A stretch of 64,000 nucleotides of DNA from Sphingobacterium paludis (GCF_004364125.1 NZ_SNZV01000009.1:1-64000), one strand, 5' to 3'. Counted from the first letter of the stretch, positions 18,184-26,565 are shown. Made by a program: numbers and translations. Notes: generated by a model not told the origin, from the sequence alone.

Positions 18184-18401
18184 ACTGCACGATTTAAAGG
18201 CGAGTTTACTTCACGACTACAGCTCCCTCCCCTAGAACTTCCCTTGCTGCTTTCTGCTTGAGGCTTAGCAACGAGGTAAACAACAAATCTCTACAAACCG
18301 TGAATAAATCGAGCAAATATACACTTAAAATTTTATTTTTCAATACTTTTTGAAAACAAAATATATCAACCTTTTGCCAATCTTTGCCTTACAGACGGCG
18401 C

Positions 18402-19160
18402 CTAGATCACATATTGCTGAACAGCGGTAATCCCTTGTGCATAGCGCATATTGACAACTTCGCCAATCACAATGATGGCAGGATGGCAAACATTATCCTG
18501 TTCACATATCTTTGCCAAATCCCGAATGGCGCCCTGCACCACCCTTTGCTGCGGAAGGGAGGCGTTTTGTATTACAGCTACCGGCATATCGCCTTTTCCA
18601 TATAATACGTATGCACGCGCTATCTCATGCAATTTCCGCATGCCCATATAAATGACGACCGTTGATTTACTACGCACAGCTAAGGAAAGATCTGTGGCAA
18701 AGCTACCGTCACGCTTCATGCCCGTCATGGCCCAAACTCCTTCGCTAACATCGCGATGGGTTAACGGTATTGCGTTCATGCCGGCTCCCTGCATACTGCT
18801 TATACCCGGAATATACTCCACATCGATGCCATAGGCACGCGCAGTCAACCATTCTTCAAAACCTCGTCCAAAAATATAGGGATCGCCTCCCTTTAACCGG
18901 ACTACTCGTTGGAATTTACTGCAAAAAGAGACGATCAGCTCGTTTATATTTTCCTGACCTACGTATTCGCCATAGGGTTTTTTACCTACATAACAGGTTA
19001 TGCATTCTTTTGGTGCCAAATGCAGCAAATCATCATTGATTAAATTATCAAATAAGATCACTTGAGCATTTTTTATAGCCTTATAGGCTTTTATCGTTAG
19101 TAATTCTGGATCTCCAGGCCCAGATCCGACTATGAATAACTTGTTTTGTGCATCAATCAT
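18402..19160 (-). CDS. cobA: Uroporphyrinogen-III C-methyltransferase
   Basis: A 252-residue SAM-dependent methyltransferase that makes precorrin-2 from uroporphyrinogen III, the first step to siroheme. Signatures: VGSGPGDPELLTIKAYKAI at the N-terminus, RLKGGDPYIFGRGFEE in the middle, and IPGISSMQGAGMNAIPLTHR for SAM/substrate binding. It is the single-domain form without the CysG dehydrogenase/chelatase part, so those steps need another gene outside the window. It is divergent from nirB across a 202-bp AT-rich region, which fits: NirB needs siroheme. Confidence 0.93.
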   Translation of the reverse strand: MIDAQNKLFIVGSGPGDPELLTIKAYKAIKNAQVILFDNLINDDLLHLAPKECITCYVGKKPYGEYVGQENINELIVSFCSKFQRVVRLKGGDPYIFGRGFEEWLTARAYGIDVEYIPGISSMQGAGMNAIPLTHRDVSEGVWAMTGMKRDGSFATDLSLAVRSKSTVVIYMGMRKLHEIARAYVLYGKGDMPVAVIQNASLPQQRVVQGAIRDLAKICEQDNVCHPAIIVIGEVVNMRYAQGITAVQQYVI

Positions 19161-19193
19161 ACTAAACTGTCATTTTTAAACTTTAAACGTATT

Positions 19194-19201
19194 CAAATTT
19201 A
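19194..19201 (-). promoter_or_regulatory. Promoter -7 box of cobA
   Basis: On the minus strand TAAATTTG matches TAnnTTTG, 33 bp before the cobA ATG. It lies in the divergent cobA-nirB region; no FNR-type palindrome (TTGAT-N4-ATCAA) was found there by eye. Confidence 0.4.
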
Positions 19202-19298
19202 TCAAAATATATGGCACAAGTCATATAAAAATTCAATAAAAACAAATTTTGAATAAAAAAATATTACAAATATCATGTTTTTATCGATTTTATAACTT

Positions 19299-19306
19299 TA
19301 AATTTG
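19299..19306 (+). promoter_or_regulatory. Promoter -7 box of the nir operon
   Basis: TAAATTTG matches TAnnTTTG, 56 bp before the nirB ATG. It mirrors the cobA box on the other strand and shares the core AAATTTGA, hinting at a common regulator. Confidence 0.4.
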
Positions 19307-19362
19307 ATAGATTAGCATAATAAAATTTAGAATATGGATTTTAACCACGAAATTCTACCGGT

Positions 19363-21882
19363 ATGAAAAAGAAAACAGTCATCATAATTGGAAACGGCAT
19401 GGTTGGCAACAAGATTTGCGAAAAACTACGCTCGAAATCCGAAAACCTCTCCATTGTTATGTTTTCCGAGGAGCCAATTCGTGCTTATGATAGGGTTCAT
19501 CTAACAGATTACTTCAAAACCAATGCCGTGGAAGACCTTTTTTTAAAAGAAAAGGTGTGGTATGAAGAAAATGAGATCGAATTACATCTGAATGACCCGA
19601 TCGTCGACGTCAACACCATTTTACGCGAGGTATCCTCTCTTCACGGCATCCATCGTTCATACGATTTTTTAATCCTTGCCACCGGATCTGAAGCTTTCGT
19701 TCCCCCTATCCCAGGTGTAAACAAGATTGGCGTTTTCCTTTACCGCACTATCGAAGATCTTGATCTTATTCAAGCTTACGCTGCAACGGCAAGCAAGGGC
19801 ACGGTTATGGGTGGTGGACTTTTAGGGCTGGAGGCTGCCAAGGCCTTACTGGATTTAGGCATGGCAGACACGTCCATCGTTGAATTTGCTGCGCGCTTGA
19901 TGCCTCGCCAAATTGACGATGCCGCGAGCCGCGTCCTGGAAGCAAAACTTATGGAACTGGGCTTGAAATGCCTTCTTCAAAAATCGGCTATAGCGATCCG
20001 CGGCGAGGAAAAGATTGAAGAGATTGCTTTTGCTGACGGCAGCATCTTGGAAACAGACCTGTTGATCATTTCAGCTGGCATACGCCCTCGGGATGAGCTT
20101 GCTAAAAAGATTGGCCTCGCCGTAGGCCCACGCGGCGGAATTATGGTAAATGCACAGATGCAGACCTCGATCCCCGACATTTACGCTATAGGCGAATGTG
20201 CTCTTGCACACGATATGATATATGGACTTGTGGCACCGGGCTATGAGATGGCCGAAATAGCGGCATCCCATCTACTAGGTGTCGAAAAATCGTTTTCCGG
20301 CTTTGACATGAGCACAAAACTTAAACTACTCGGGGTTGACGTGGCAAGCTTTGGGGATCCATTTATCGATGCCCCTTATGCGCTCCCCATAGTTTTTGAA
20401 GACAGCCATAACGGCATATACAAAAGGCTAAACGTGAGCCCAGACGGCCAGCGTTTGTTAGGAGGCATTTTGGTTGGCGAGGCGGCAGCATACAACATGC
20501 TTTTACAAACCGTTAATAACAACCTTCCGCTACCGGAAAATCCGGCGGAGCTCCTTTTCGAGGAAAAGAAAAACAGCGAAAAATCAATATCAAACGGCAT
20601 TGCCGCGTTGCCTGACAGCGCATTAATATGCAGTTGTGAGGGAATCAGCAAAGCACAGATATGCGATGCCGTGACGTTGCAGAACTGTGAGAACGCGGAC
20701 GCGGTAAAGCAATGCACAAAAGCAGGATCGGGCTGCGGCGGCTGTGTGCCGATGATCAAGGATTTGGTAACCTTTAGCATGAAACAACAGGGAAAATATG
20801 TTCGCAATACCGTTTGCGAGCATTTTGACCTCAGCAGGCAAGAACTTTATGATTTAATAAAAATACACGAGCTTAAGAGCTATGATGAGGTCATCGATAC
20901 ATTGGGAAGGGGCCATGGGTGTGAGACGTGCAAGCCTTTGGTATCCTCGCTTTTAGCCAGTTTATGGAATGAGATGATTCTGCGCAAAGGAAATGATGTC
21001 GCACAGGACAGCAACGACCGTTATCTCGCCAATATTCAAAAAGGAGGCACCTACTCGGTCGTACCACGCATTCCAGGCGGCGAAATCCTTCCCGACAAAC
21101 TGATCGTCATCGGTCAGGTAGCTAAAAAATATGGGCTATACACGAAGATCACGGGAGGACAGCGTATTGACATGTTTGGCGCCCACATTAACGATTTGCC
21201 AAACATTTGGGAAGAGCTTATTGCGGCTGGCTTTGAAAGTGGACATGCTTATGGGAAAGCCTTGCGCACGGTAAAAAGCTGCGTAGGCAGCACCTGGTGT
21301 CGCTTTGGACTGCATGACAGCGTTTCATTTGCTATTCAGATTGAGGAGCGCTACCGCGGCATCCGGGCACCACACAAATTTAAATCAGCGGTAAGCGGCT
21401 GCATACGCGAATGTGCGGAAGCACAGAGCAAAGATTTTGGCATTATCGCTACGGAAAAGGGCTGGAATCTTTACGTATGTGGCAACGGGGGCAGCAAACC
21501 GCAACACGCTCTTTTACTCGCCAGTGACATTGACAGCGAGACTTGTATTCGCTATATCGATCGTTTCCTGATGTTTTACATCCGTACTGCAGACCCGCTG
21601 ACACGCACAGCGACCTGGCTTAATAAAATGGACGGAGGCATCGACTACCTACGAAATGTTGTGGTAAACGACAGCCTGAACATGGCTACCACGTGGGAAC
21701 AGGACATGCAGAAACTTGTTAGTGCCTATCAATGTGAATGGAAAGTTGCGGTGGAAGATCCAAACATCCGAAAGCGATTTGTACACTTTGTCAATGCTCC
21801 GGACGAGAAAGATAGCAACGTGCGTTTCGACGATTTCCGAGGCCAGAAAAAGGCAGCAGATTGGAATACCCCCGTACTTTAG
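19363..21882 (+). CDS. nirB: Nitrite reductase [NAD(P)H] large subunit
   Basis: An 839-residue cytosolic enzyme that reduces nitrite to ammonium. N-terminal third: FAD/NAD(P)H domains (IIGNGMVGNKICEKLR; later GGGLLGLEAAKALLDLG and DIYAIGECA). Middle: BFD-like [2Fe-2S] domain with cysteines in LICSCEG and GSGCGGCVP (about 422-462), then a second Cys-rich patch (HGCETCKP). C-terminal half: sulfite/nitrite reductase domains with the siroheme/[4Fe-4S] cysteines in SCVGSTWC and SGCIRECAEAQ (about 639-682). Length is normal for the family. First gene of nirB-nirD-nirC and a small secreted protein; cobA for siroheme is divergent. The role is nitrite assimilation or detoxification. Confidence 0.95.
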   Translation: MKKKTVIIIGNGMVGNKICEKLRSKSENLSIVMFSEEPIRAYDRVHLTDYFKTNAVEDLFLKEKVWYEENEIELHLNDPIVDVNTILREVSSLHGIHRSYDFLILATGSEAFVPPIPGVNKIGVFLYRTIEDLDLIQAYAATASKGTVMGGGLLGLEAAKALLDLGMADTSIVEFAARLMPRQIDDAASRVLEAKLMELGLKCLLQKSAIAIRGEEKIEEIAFADGSILETDLLIISAGIRPRDELAKKIGLAVGPRGGIMVNAQMQTSIPDIYAIGECALAHDMIYGLVAPGYEMAEIAASHLLGVEKSFSGFDMSTKLKLLGVDVASFGDPFIDAPYALPIVFEDSHNGIYKRLNVSPDGQRLLGGILVGEAAAYNMLLQTVNNNLPLPENPAELLFEEKKNSEKSISNGIAALPDSALICSCEGISKAQICDAVTLQNCENADAVKQCTKAGSGCGGCVPMIKDLVTFSMKQQGKYVRNTVCEHFDLSRQELYDLIKIHELKSYDEVIDTLGRGHGCETCKPLVSSLLASLWNEMILRKGNDVAQDSNDRYLANIQKGGTYSVVPRIPGGEILPDKLIVIGQVAKKYGLYTKITGGQRIDMFGAHINDLPNIWEELIAAGFESGHAYGKALRTVKSCVGSTWCRFGLHDSVSFAIQIEERYRGIRAPHKFKSAVSGCIRECAEAQSKDFGIIATEKGWNLYVCGNGGSKPQHALLLASDIDSETCIRYIDRFLMFYIRTADPLTRTATWLNKMDGGIDYLRNVVVNDSLNMATTWEQDMQKLVSAYQCEWKVAVEDPNIRKRFVHFVNAPDEKDSNVRFDDFRGQKKAADWNTPVL

Positions 21883-21906
21883 TAAAACCGCTAAAATTAA
21901 ACACAT

Positions 21907-22278
21907 ATGGAAACCTTGGTTAACACAAACTGGCTTGAAGCATGTCGCACCGAAGATGCTATCGAAAACGGAGGGGTATGCCTCAAACTGCAAGACAAAC
22001 AAATTGCGCTGTTCTACTTCACCAGGCGCAACGAGTGGTATGCGACGCAAAACGAATGCCCACATAAAAGGCAAATGATTTTAAGCCGTGGCATGCTCGG
22101 ATCACTTGGCGACACGCCAAAAGTCGCTTGTCCATTTCATAAAAAAACGTTCGCACTGGATACGGGAGAATGCCTTTCAGGCGATGAATGTGCCATCGAA
22201 ACCTATCCAGTGAAAGTTGAAAATGGTCGCGTGTACATCGCTCTGACACGTGAAACCCCGACACTGGACATGCAATAA
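21907..22278 (+). CDS. nirD: Nitrite reductase small subunit, Rieske type
   Basis: A 123-residue partner of NirB. It keeps both halves of the Rieske [2Fe-2S] site: ECPHKRQM and VACPFHKKTF, that is Cys-x-His and Cys-x-x-His, so it should bind a cluster; E. coli NirD has lost these ligands. The chain ends with the ETYPVKVENGRVYIAL strand usual for NirD. It follows nirB by 24 bp in the same operon. Confidence 0.93.
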   Translation: METLVNTNWLEACRTEDAIENGGVCLKLQDKQIALFYFTRRNEWYATQNECPHKRQMILSRGMLGSLGDTPKVACPFHKKTFALDTGECLSGDECAIETYPVKVENGRVYIALTRETPTLDMQ

Positions 22279-22308
22279 ACATCTCACTCCTTTATCATCT
22301 TCAAAACT

Positions 22309-23115
22309 ATGGATTACATCAGCCCAAAAGAAGTTGCCGGCGCCATGATGAGCACCGCAATTCACAAATCGTCGTTGCAGATTAAAGACTTACTTATCCG
22401 AGGCGCGCTATCCGGTGCACTACTGGCGATATCCGTTACACTGGCTCTCATGGCGACCACGCAAACAGGACTCAGCCTGGTTGGAGCGTTTGTATTTCCC
22501 GTTGGCTTTGTCATCATCGTGATCTTAGGACTCGAACTGGTCACAGGTAGCTTCTCGTTAGTTCCGCTTGCTTGGCTGGAAGGAAAAATCAGCTTACGTG
22601 CCATGTTAAACAATCTTTTCTGGGCTTTTATCGGAAACCTGATCGGCAGCGTACTTTTCGCCACGCTCTTTTGGGCAGCGAGTACCGAGACAGGACAAAT
22701 TACCCAATTGGGCGCCATTGAGCAAGCGCTGGTCACGATAAGCGAGAAAAAAACGCTAGGCTACGGGCTGCATGGTGCACCCGGCTTATTTGCAGCATTT
22801 GTAAAAGCGATATTATGCAATTGGATGGTGTGTATGGGGGTCGTGATGTCGATGACATCCAAATCTACGCTGGGCAAAATCTTGGCAGCCGGCATTCCCA
22901 TCTTTATTTTTTTTGCGTTGGGCTATGAGCATGCGGTGGTTAATATGTTTGTGATCCCTGCAGGCATGATGTTTGGCGCGAAAGTAAGCTTCTCTGACTG
23001 GTGGCTTTACAACCAGCTAATCGTTACAGCCGGTAACATAGTAGGCGGTCTGCTTTTTACCGGCATGGCCATCTACTACACGCACAATAGCAAAGAAACA
23101 CATACAGCCGTATAA
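22309..23115 (+). CDS. nirC: Formate/nitrite transporter family protein, probable nitrite channel
   Basis: A 268-residue FNT-family inner-membrane protein with six helices. It shows the FNT pore features: FPVGFVIIVILGLELVTGSF (the first half-helix region) and AILCNWMVCMGVVMSM (the second NWMVC region), and the conserved His in GYEHAVVNMF. Its place directly after nirBD points to nitrite uptake, although FNT members also carry formate or hydrosulfide. Spacing to nirD is 30 bp. Confidence 0.9.
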   Translation: MDYISPKEVAGAMMSTAIHKSSLQIKDLLIRGALSGALLAISVTLALMATTQTGLSLVGAFVFPVGFVIIVILGLELVTGSFSLVPLAWLEGKISLRAMLNNLFWAFIGNLIGSVLFATLFWAASTETGQITQLGAIEQALVTISEKKTLGYGLHGAPGLFAAFVKAILCNWMVCMGVVMSMTSKSTLGKILAAGIPIFIFFALGYEHAVVNMFVIPAGMMFGAKVSFSDWWLYNQLIVTAGNIVGGLLFTGMAIYYTHNSKETHTAV

Positions 23116-23144
23116 TTAAGATAACACCACAGACAACGAACGTT

Positions 23145-23546
23145 ATGCATAACTTAATCAAAGCCCTGACACTTTTTTTGTGTTTCGGCCTGAAAAACAA
23201 CACACTTTTCGCGCAGCAGGGAACGATCAAAGGTAGCCTGTTTGAGGGTACGGTGGTAGCCGGCTATGTTGACAAAGGGGCCTACATTAATTGTACAGGT
23301 CCTGCGGTCAAATACAGCCGCCCCGGCGCAAGCATTTTACTCGGGCTACTACCCACCCTAAAAATTAAAGAAGATAAAGTCGAGGAAGGAAAACCAAAAA
23401 ATTCGGTAATAACACCTACACTTGGTTTTGGCATGACGGCCTGCATTGGTCACTTTGCCCTTCAGATGCCCGCCTTTTATACGGCCAAGACGGCTACAAC
23501 GGATGGCAAGTGGAAAGTCGGGCTGGGAATAGGCTATAAATTTTAA
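23145..23546 (+). CDS. Small secreted/outer-membrane protein of unknown function, nir operon
   Basis: A 133-residue protein with a signal peptide (LIKALTLFLCFG...LFAQQ). The mature part has short glycine-rich strands (GYVDKGAYINCTGP, SILLGLLPTLKI, TPTLGFGMTACIG) and ends in GLGIGYKF with a terminal Phe, as do outer-membrane beta-barrels, though about 110 residues is small for one. I do not recognise the family. It is the last gene of the nir operon, 29 bp after nirC, followed by a terminator, so it is probably made when nitrite is used. Function unknown. Confidence 0.75.
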   Translation: MHNLIKALTLFLCFGLKNNTLFAQQGTIKGSLFEGTVVAGYVDKGAYINCTGPAVKYSRPGASILLGLLPTLKIKEDKVEEGKPKNSVITPTLGFGMTACIGHFALQMPAFYTAKTATTDGKWKVGLGIGYKF

Positions 23547-23576
23547 CGGGAGATACTAGGGAAGTACGGGGCTTGG

Positions 23577-23615
23577 GGGTAAAGTTACGGGCAAGCTTTA
23601 CCCGCCTCGTTTTTT
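23577..23615 (+). terminator. Rho-independent terminator of the nir operon
   Basis: Perfect 8-bp stem GGGTAAAG (23577-23584) with CTTTACCC (23596-23603), 11-base loop, then six T at 23610-23615. The T tract runs into the last codon of the convergent Crp/Fnr gene. Confidence 0.85.
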
Positions 23616-24312
23616 ATGGGTTCTTTTGCAAGGCCAGCACGTTCAAAGCTGGCATATTGGCGAGAAATATCTTTTTACCCTCCAGGCGCAACAAGCCTGT
23701 CTCCGTAAACTCAACCAACACGCGATAGATGCTTTCGTAGGTCGTTCCCAAATAGGCCGCCAAATCCGTTTTGCTCAACGTTATACCCAAGTATCCATCG
23801 CCATCACCCGTACTAAACATCTTGTAGAGCAGCACAAGGCTCCAAGCTAATCGATTTTTAACGGGCAGCCGCAACATGTTGGACATTTTCTGCTCGGAAA
23901 CCTGCAATTCATCTGCGAAAAACAACAGCAGCTGGTAGGTAAAATTTGTGTTGAACCGTAGCGTTGACATAAAGAAGGCAATATCTACAAAGCAAAGCAC
24001 CGTGGGCTCTAGTGCCGTTGCGGATATCGGATAGTCATCTTGCGTGGCGCCTACGCCACGATGACCAACGATAGCGCCATTTTTGGCAAACCTCACGATC
24101 ATTTCTTTATCTCCCCAGCGTCTGTGCACCTTAACAAGTCCTGATTGCACGAAATAAACACCGCGCACCGCGCCGCCCTCCTCGATGAACCGTTCGCCAC
24201 GCTTCAGCTTGATAACCTGCTTATTATTATCGATTTGGTTACGCCATTCTTGCTCGACGTGTCGGCACATAAAACAGGAATAATCGCAGCTTTTTGATTT
24301 TGTTAACTTCAT
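23614..24312 (-). CDS. Crp/Fnr family regulator with N-terminal cysteine cluster
   Basis: A 232-residue regulator. N-terminal tail with three cysteines in KSCDYSCFMCRH (Cys9, Cys13, Cys16), cyclic-nucleotide-like beta roll (about 25-130) with a fourth cysteine at 107 (VLCFVD), dimer helix, and a winged helix (about 170-215) with recognition segment LGTTYESIYRVL. Three N-terminal cysteines plus one in the roll is the layout of FNR, where they hold an oxygen-sensing [4Fe-4S] cluster, although the spacing differs from E. coli FNR. It lies convergent to the nir operon and is a candidate oxygen or NO sensor for it. The frame opens at a GTG at 24330; the ATG at 24312 gives a better leader length from the promoter. 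Confidence 0.88.
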   Translation of the reverse strand: MKLTKSKSCDYSCFMCRHVEQEWRNQIDNNKQVIKLKRGERFIEEGGAVRGVYFVQSGLVKVHRRWGDKEMIVRFAKNGAIVGHRGVGATQDDYPISATALEPTVLCFVDIAFFMSTLRFNTNFTYQLLLFFADELQVSEQKMSNMLRLPVKNRLAWSLVLLYKMFSTGDGDGYLGITLSKTDLAAYLGTTYESIYRVLVEFTETGLLRLEGKKIFLANMPALNVLALQKNP

Positions 24313-24343
24313 GGATTTCTTTTGCTTCACCGCAAACTACCCC

Positions 24344-24351
24344 CAAAGGTA
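24344..24351 (-). promoter_or_regulatory. Promoter -7 box of the Crp/Fnr gene
   Basis: On the minus strand TACCTTTG matches TAnnTTTG, 31 bp before the ATG at 24312. The -33 position has no good match. Confidence 0.5.
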
Positions 24352-24423
24352 AAACTATTCAGCATAATTTCAGTGGCGTATGACAAAAAGTGACGGTTGG
24401 GGTGGCTTAGAACAAGCAGGTAC

Positions 24424-24474
24424 AAAAAAGCATGCCCTTAAGTTCTCCGACGGGCGTCCGAGAACCTAGGGCAT
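24424..24474 (-). terminator. Long interrupted hairpin with T run, orphan terminator
   Basis: Outer stem ATGCCCT/AGGGCAT (24432-24438 with 24468-24474) and inner stem GTTCTC/GAGAAC (24442-24447 with 24460-24465). On the minus strand it is followed by GCTTTTTTG, a good terminator tail; on the plus strand by a weaker T5. No gene ends here in either direction, so it either insulates the Crp/Fnr promoter or belongs to an unseen short RNA. Confidence 0.55.
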
Positions 24475-25128
24475 TCATTTTTGATAACTAAACAACATAT
24501 ATGAAAATCAGGTTGACTAACACAACCTCTACTTTCCTAAATAAAAAATTGCGCGCACAAAGGTTTAGGGGTCAGATTCCGCGATACATTCGCAAACTTT
24601 ATTACGCTATTTTGGGCTATTTTACGTCCCGCTTTTGTCGGATTTTTGCTCAAAAAACAACGAACTTCGACAAACTCTATAAAGATAGTATTTATTCTTT
24701 AAATAGCAAACTCAACTCCGTCATTTACTGAATATTCGACATTTTCGTACACAAAAAGAACTACCTGTTTAAACAAATAAATTTCGGGAGAGCTTTGCTT
24801 TCTTCGCCATCCTTTTTCTTAGCTTTGCAAGCCTTGGCAGGTCCGCGATCGAAAGAGTACAATGACAGCTTGAGCTTCGAGCGCAACGCACGAAGAAACA
24901 GCGGTTTCTAACAGAAGAAATCCTCAGCAATGCCGAACACCAACACGTACCAAAATATGCTAGATATTTCAAAGGCTATTAAAACAAATAGAGGGTAGCA
25001 AGATCTTGCGTTAGTTATTTCGATATGACGTATCCATGTTTGGAAAACGCAGATACTGATGAATAAAAGAACGATCTGTCAGCTGGCGGATGACAATTGA
25101 TGACAATTAAAGAATAAATTTTACAGCT
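24475..25128. other. Intergenic stretch without supported genes
   Basis: Between the hairpin and the phosphatase gene. It is more AT-rich than the surrounding genes and contains two short frames (76 residues plus, 67 residues minus) with no recognisable features. Close to the phosphatase start there is a short direct repeat, TGACAATTGATGACAATT. I see no tRNA or promoter of the TAnnTTTG type. Confidence 0.4.
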
Positions 25129-25773
25129 ATGAAATTGATCATTTTTGATTTAGACGGCACCTTGGTTGACACCTTACAAGATTTGGCAAACTGTTGTAAC
25201 CATGTCTTGCGGGCAAACGGCTTTCCAACGCATGCCGAACTCGCTTATAAATATTTCGTTGGAAATGGCGTTCGCACGTTGGTGGAGCGGGCGCTCCCGC
25301 CAAGTGCCCGCGATGCGGAAACAGTTGACAAGGTCAAGCAAGACTTTATCGATTATTATAGTATACACGCACAAGACCATACCCAACCCTATCCGGGGAT
25401 TACGCCGCTTTTAAAACAATTAAAAGAAAAGGGGTACTTACTCAGTGTCGCTTCCAACAAATATCATGAGGCTACCGTTGCACTCGTGAATTTCTATTTT
25501 CCTGATGTTGCCTTCGATCTGGTCTTAGGCCACCGTGCGGATCGACCCGCGAAACCGGATCCAGACATTGTTTTCGATACGTTAGAAACATTGGGCATTG
25601 CTAAAGATCAGTGCTACTATTTGGGTGATTCATCTGTAGACATGATCACGGCCTCAAAAGCCGGTGTAACGGCCGTTGGCGTTACCTGGGGATTCCGAAC
25701 AGAAGATGAATTACGCAAAAGCGGCGCTAGGTATATCATCCATGAACCCGAAAGTCTGCTTCGTGTTATCTAA
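25129..25773 (+). CDS. gph: HAD hydrolase, phosphoglycolate phosphatase-like
   Basis: A 214-residue cytosolic phosphatase. HAD motif I is FDLDGTLVDTL (nucleophile Asp7, acid Asp9), motif II SVASNK, motif III the Lys of RPAKPDPDIV, motif IV LGDSSVDMITA. The alpha-helical cap after motif I and the length match Gph, which clears 2-phosphoglycolate from DNA repair or oxygenase side reactions. Closely related HADs act on other small phosphates, so the symbol is by similarity. It is a single gene, followed after about 80 bp by an independent promoter. Confidence 0.85.
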   Translation: MKLIIFDLDGTLVDTLQDLANCCNHVLRANGFPTHAELAYKYFVGNGVRTLVERALPPSARDAETVDKVKQDFIDYYSIHAQDHTQPYPGITPLLKQLKEKGYLLSVASNKYHEATVALVNFYFPDVAFDLVLGHRADRPAKPDPDIVFDTLETLGIAKDQCYYLGDSSVDMITASKAGVTAVGVTWGFRTEDELRKSGARYIIHEPESLLRVI

Positions 25774-25859
25774 ATCAGACATTAATTTAATCGAAACAGA
25801 CAACCTTCGCAGTTTAGTCAAATTCCTGTCAATTAAGTACTACAATTTCCACGTATGAT

Positions 25860-25890
25860 TTTGTCGATAGTGGAAAAAGTCTTATATTTG
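25860..25890 (+). promoter_or_regulatory. Promoter in a gene-free region (drives candidate small RNA)
   Basis: TTTG (25860-25863), exactly 19 bp, then TATATTTG (25883-25890): a full match to the Bacteroidota promoter. The nearest downstream gene on this strand is more than 25 kb away, so it should make a short RNA. Confidence 0.7.
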
Positions 25891-25895
25891 TACTA

Positions 25896-25968
25896 TCATA
25901 ATTTAGGTTTATAATTGGTTAGCTAAAGGTTTTCATTCTCCCCGTTTGAAAACCTTTTATTTTTTTAT
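25896..25968 (+). ncRNA. Candidate small RNA, about 72 nt, ending in a terminator
   Basis: Starts at the predicted transcription start of the promoter at 25860-25890 and ends at a strong hairpin: AAAGGTTTTCA (25925-25935) with TGAAAACCTTT (25947-25957), an 11-base loop CTCCCC-rich, then a T-rich tail. The hairpin plus tail is a rho-independent terminator. There is no open frame of note inside. The C-rich loop could be a seed for base-pairing to purine-rich leaders; this is inference. It could also be a promoter left over from a lost gene. Confidence 0.5.
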
Positions 25969-25974
25969 AGCTAT

Positions 25975-26120
25975 TCCATAAAGACAGTTGTCGCTGCGTT
26001 GTAAGATTGCTTTGCCCTCCTTCGTTGTCTGAAAGATCGCTTCGTCCTCGTTCCTCCTTCTCGCGATGACGAGTACGCTTCCGATAGAGTTACTATCTCA
26101 ATCCGCGCTACGCACTACCA
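25975..26120. repeat. Degenerate copy of the dispersed GATCGCTTCG repeat
   Basis: Contains GAAAGATCGCTTCGTCCTCG and TCTCGCGATGACGAG, the same core that begins each unit of the tandem array at 26566, ending in TACGCACTACC like the array. Sequences of this form (TCATCGCGAGGAGGAACGA in the other direction) recur in many Bacteroidota genomes as dispersed intergenic elements. Confidence 0.6.
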
Positions 26121-26286
26121 TTCGTTTTCGAAACAGAGCACCTGAAGGAGACAAAGGATTTTAGTCATTTTTGTCCCCAAAAGTGATGTCCTGCCGCAGC
26201 AAGCGGCGGAGAGGTTTAAAGGAGGGGGAGTAAGTGCGCAGAATAATTGTAGTTCGCTGGTACAGTATACATGAACACATAACAAT

Positions 26287-26447
26287 TGACCTCGCAAAGG
26301 TCACATATATATAGCAAGTAATTGAGGATTTAACCGACCCCGTAGTGGGTCGCATATCTATTGATCGTTTGTCTAGTGCGACCCGCTCCGGGGTCGAAAA
26401 TCGTAACAGTTTTTCTGGCTATAAACATTTGACCCCGTTGGGTCATT
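26287..26447. repeat. Cluster of GACCCCG-type short palindromes
   Basis: Four related palindromic blocks: GACCTCGCAAAGGTCACATA (26288-26307), CGACCCCGTAGTGGGTCGCA (26335-26354), its inverted partner (26377-26396), and GACCCCGTTGGGTC (26429-26442). The middle two form a 20-bp inverted repeat (17 of 20 matches) around a 22-bp spacer. Such ACCCCGnnGGGGT blocks are familiar as dispersed elements in Bacteroidota; function unknown. Confidence 0.65.
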
Positions 26448-26565
26448 CCTACACGGTTTAAAATGGTTCGAGGGTGCAATTTCTTATCACCATCCAAGCA
26501 CATCGAACGTTTACATATTAGCTAGGCATACCGAAATATATTTTACATCCTGCCACTTCGCTGTA

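Noticed and set aside
19161..19362. Searched for an FNR-type operator (TTGAT-N4-ATCAA) between cobA and nirB.
   Set aside because: Only half-sites such as ATCAA and TTGAT occur, not correctly spaced, so no operator is claimed.
24501..24972. A 76-residue plus frame and a 67-residue minus frame between the Crp/Fnr and phosphatase genes.
   Set aside because: AT-rich or low-complexity products with no domain; the plus frame begins right after a terminator-like hairpin, so I keep it only as a possible remnant.
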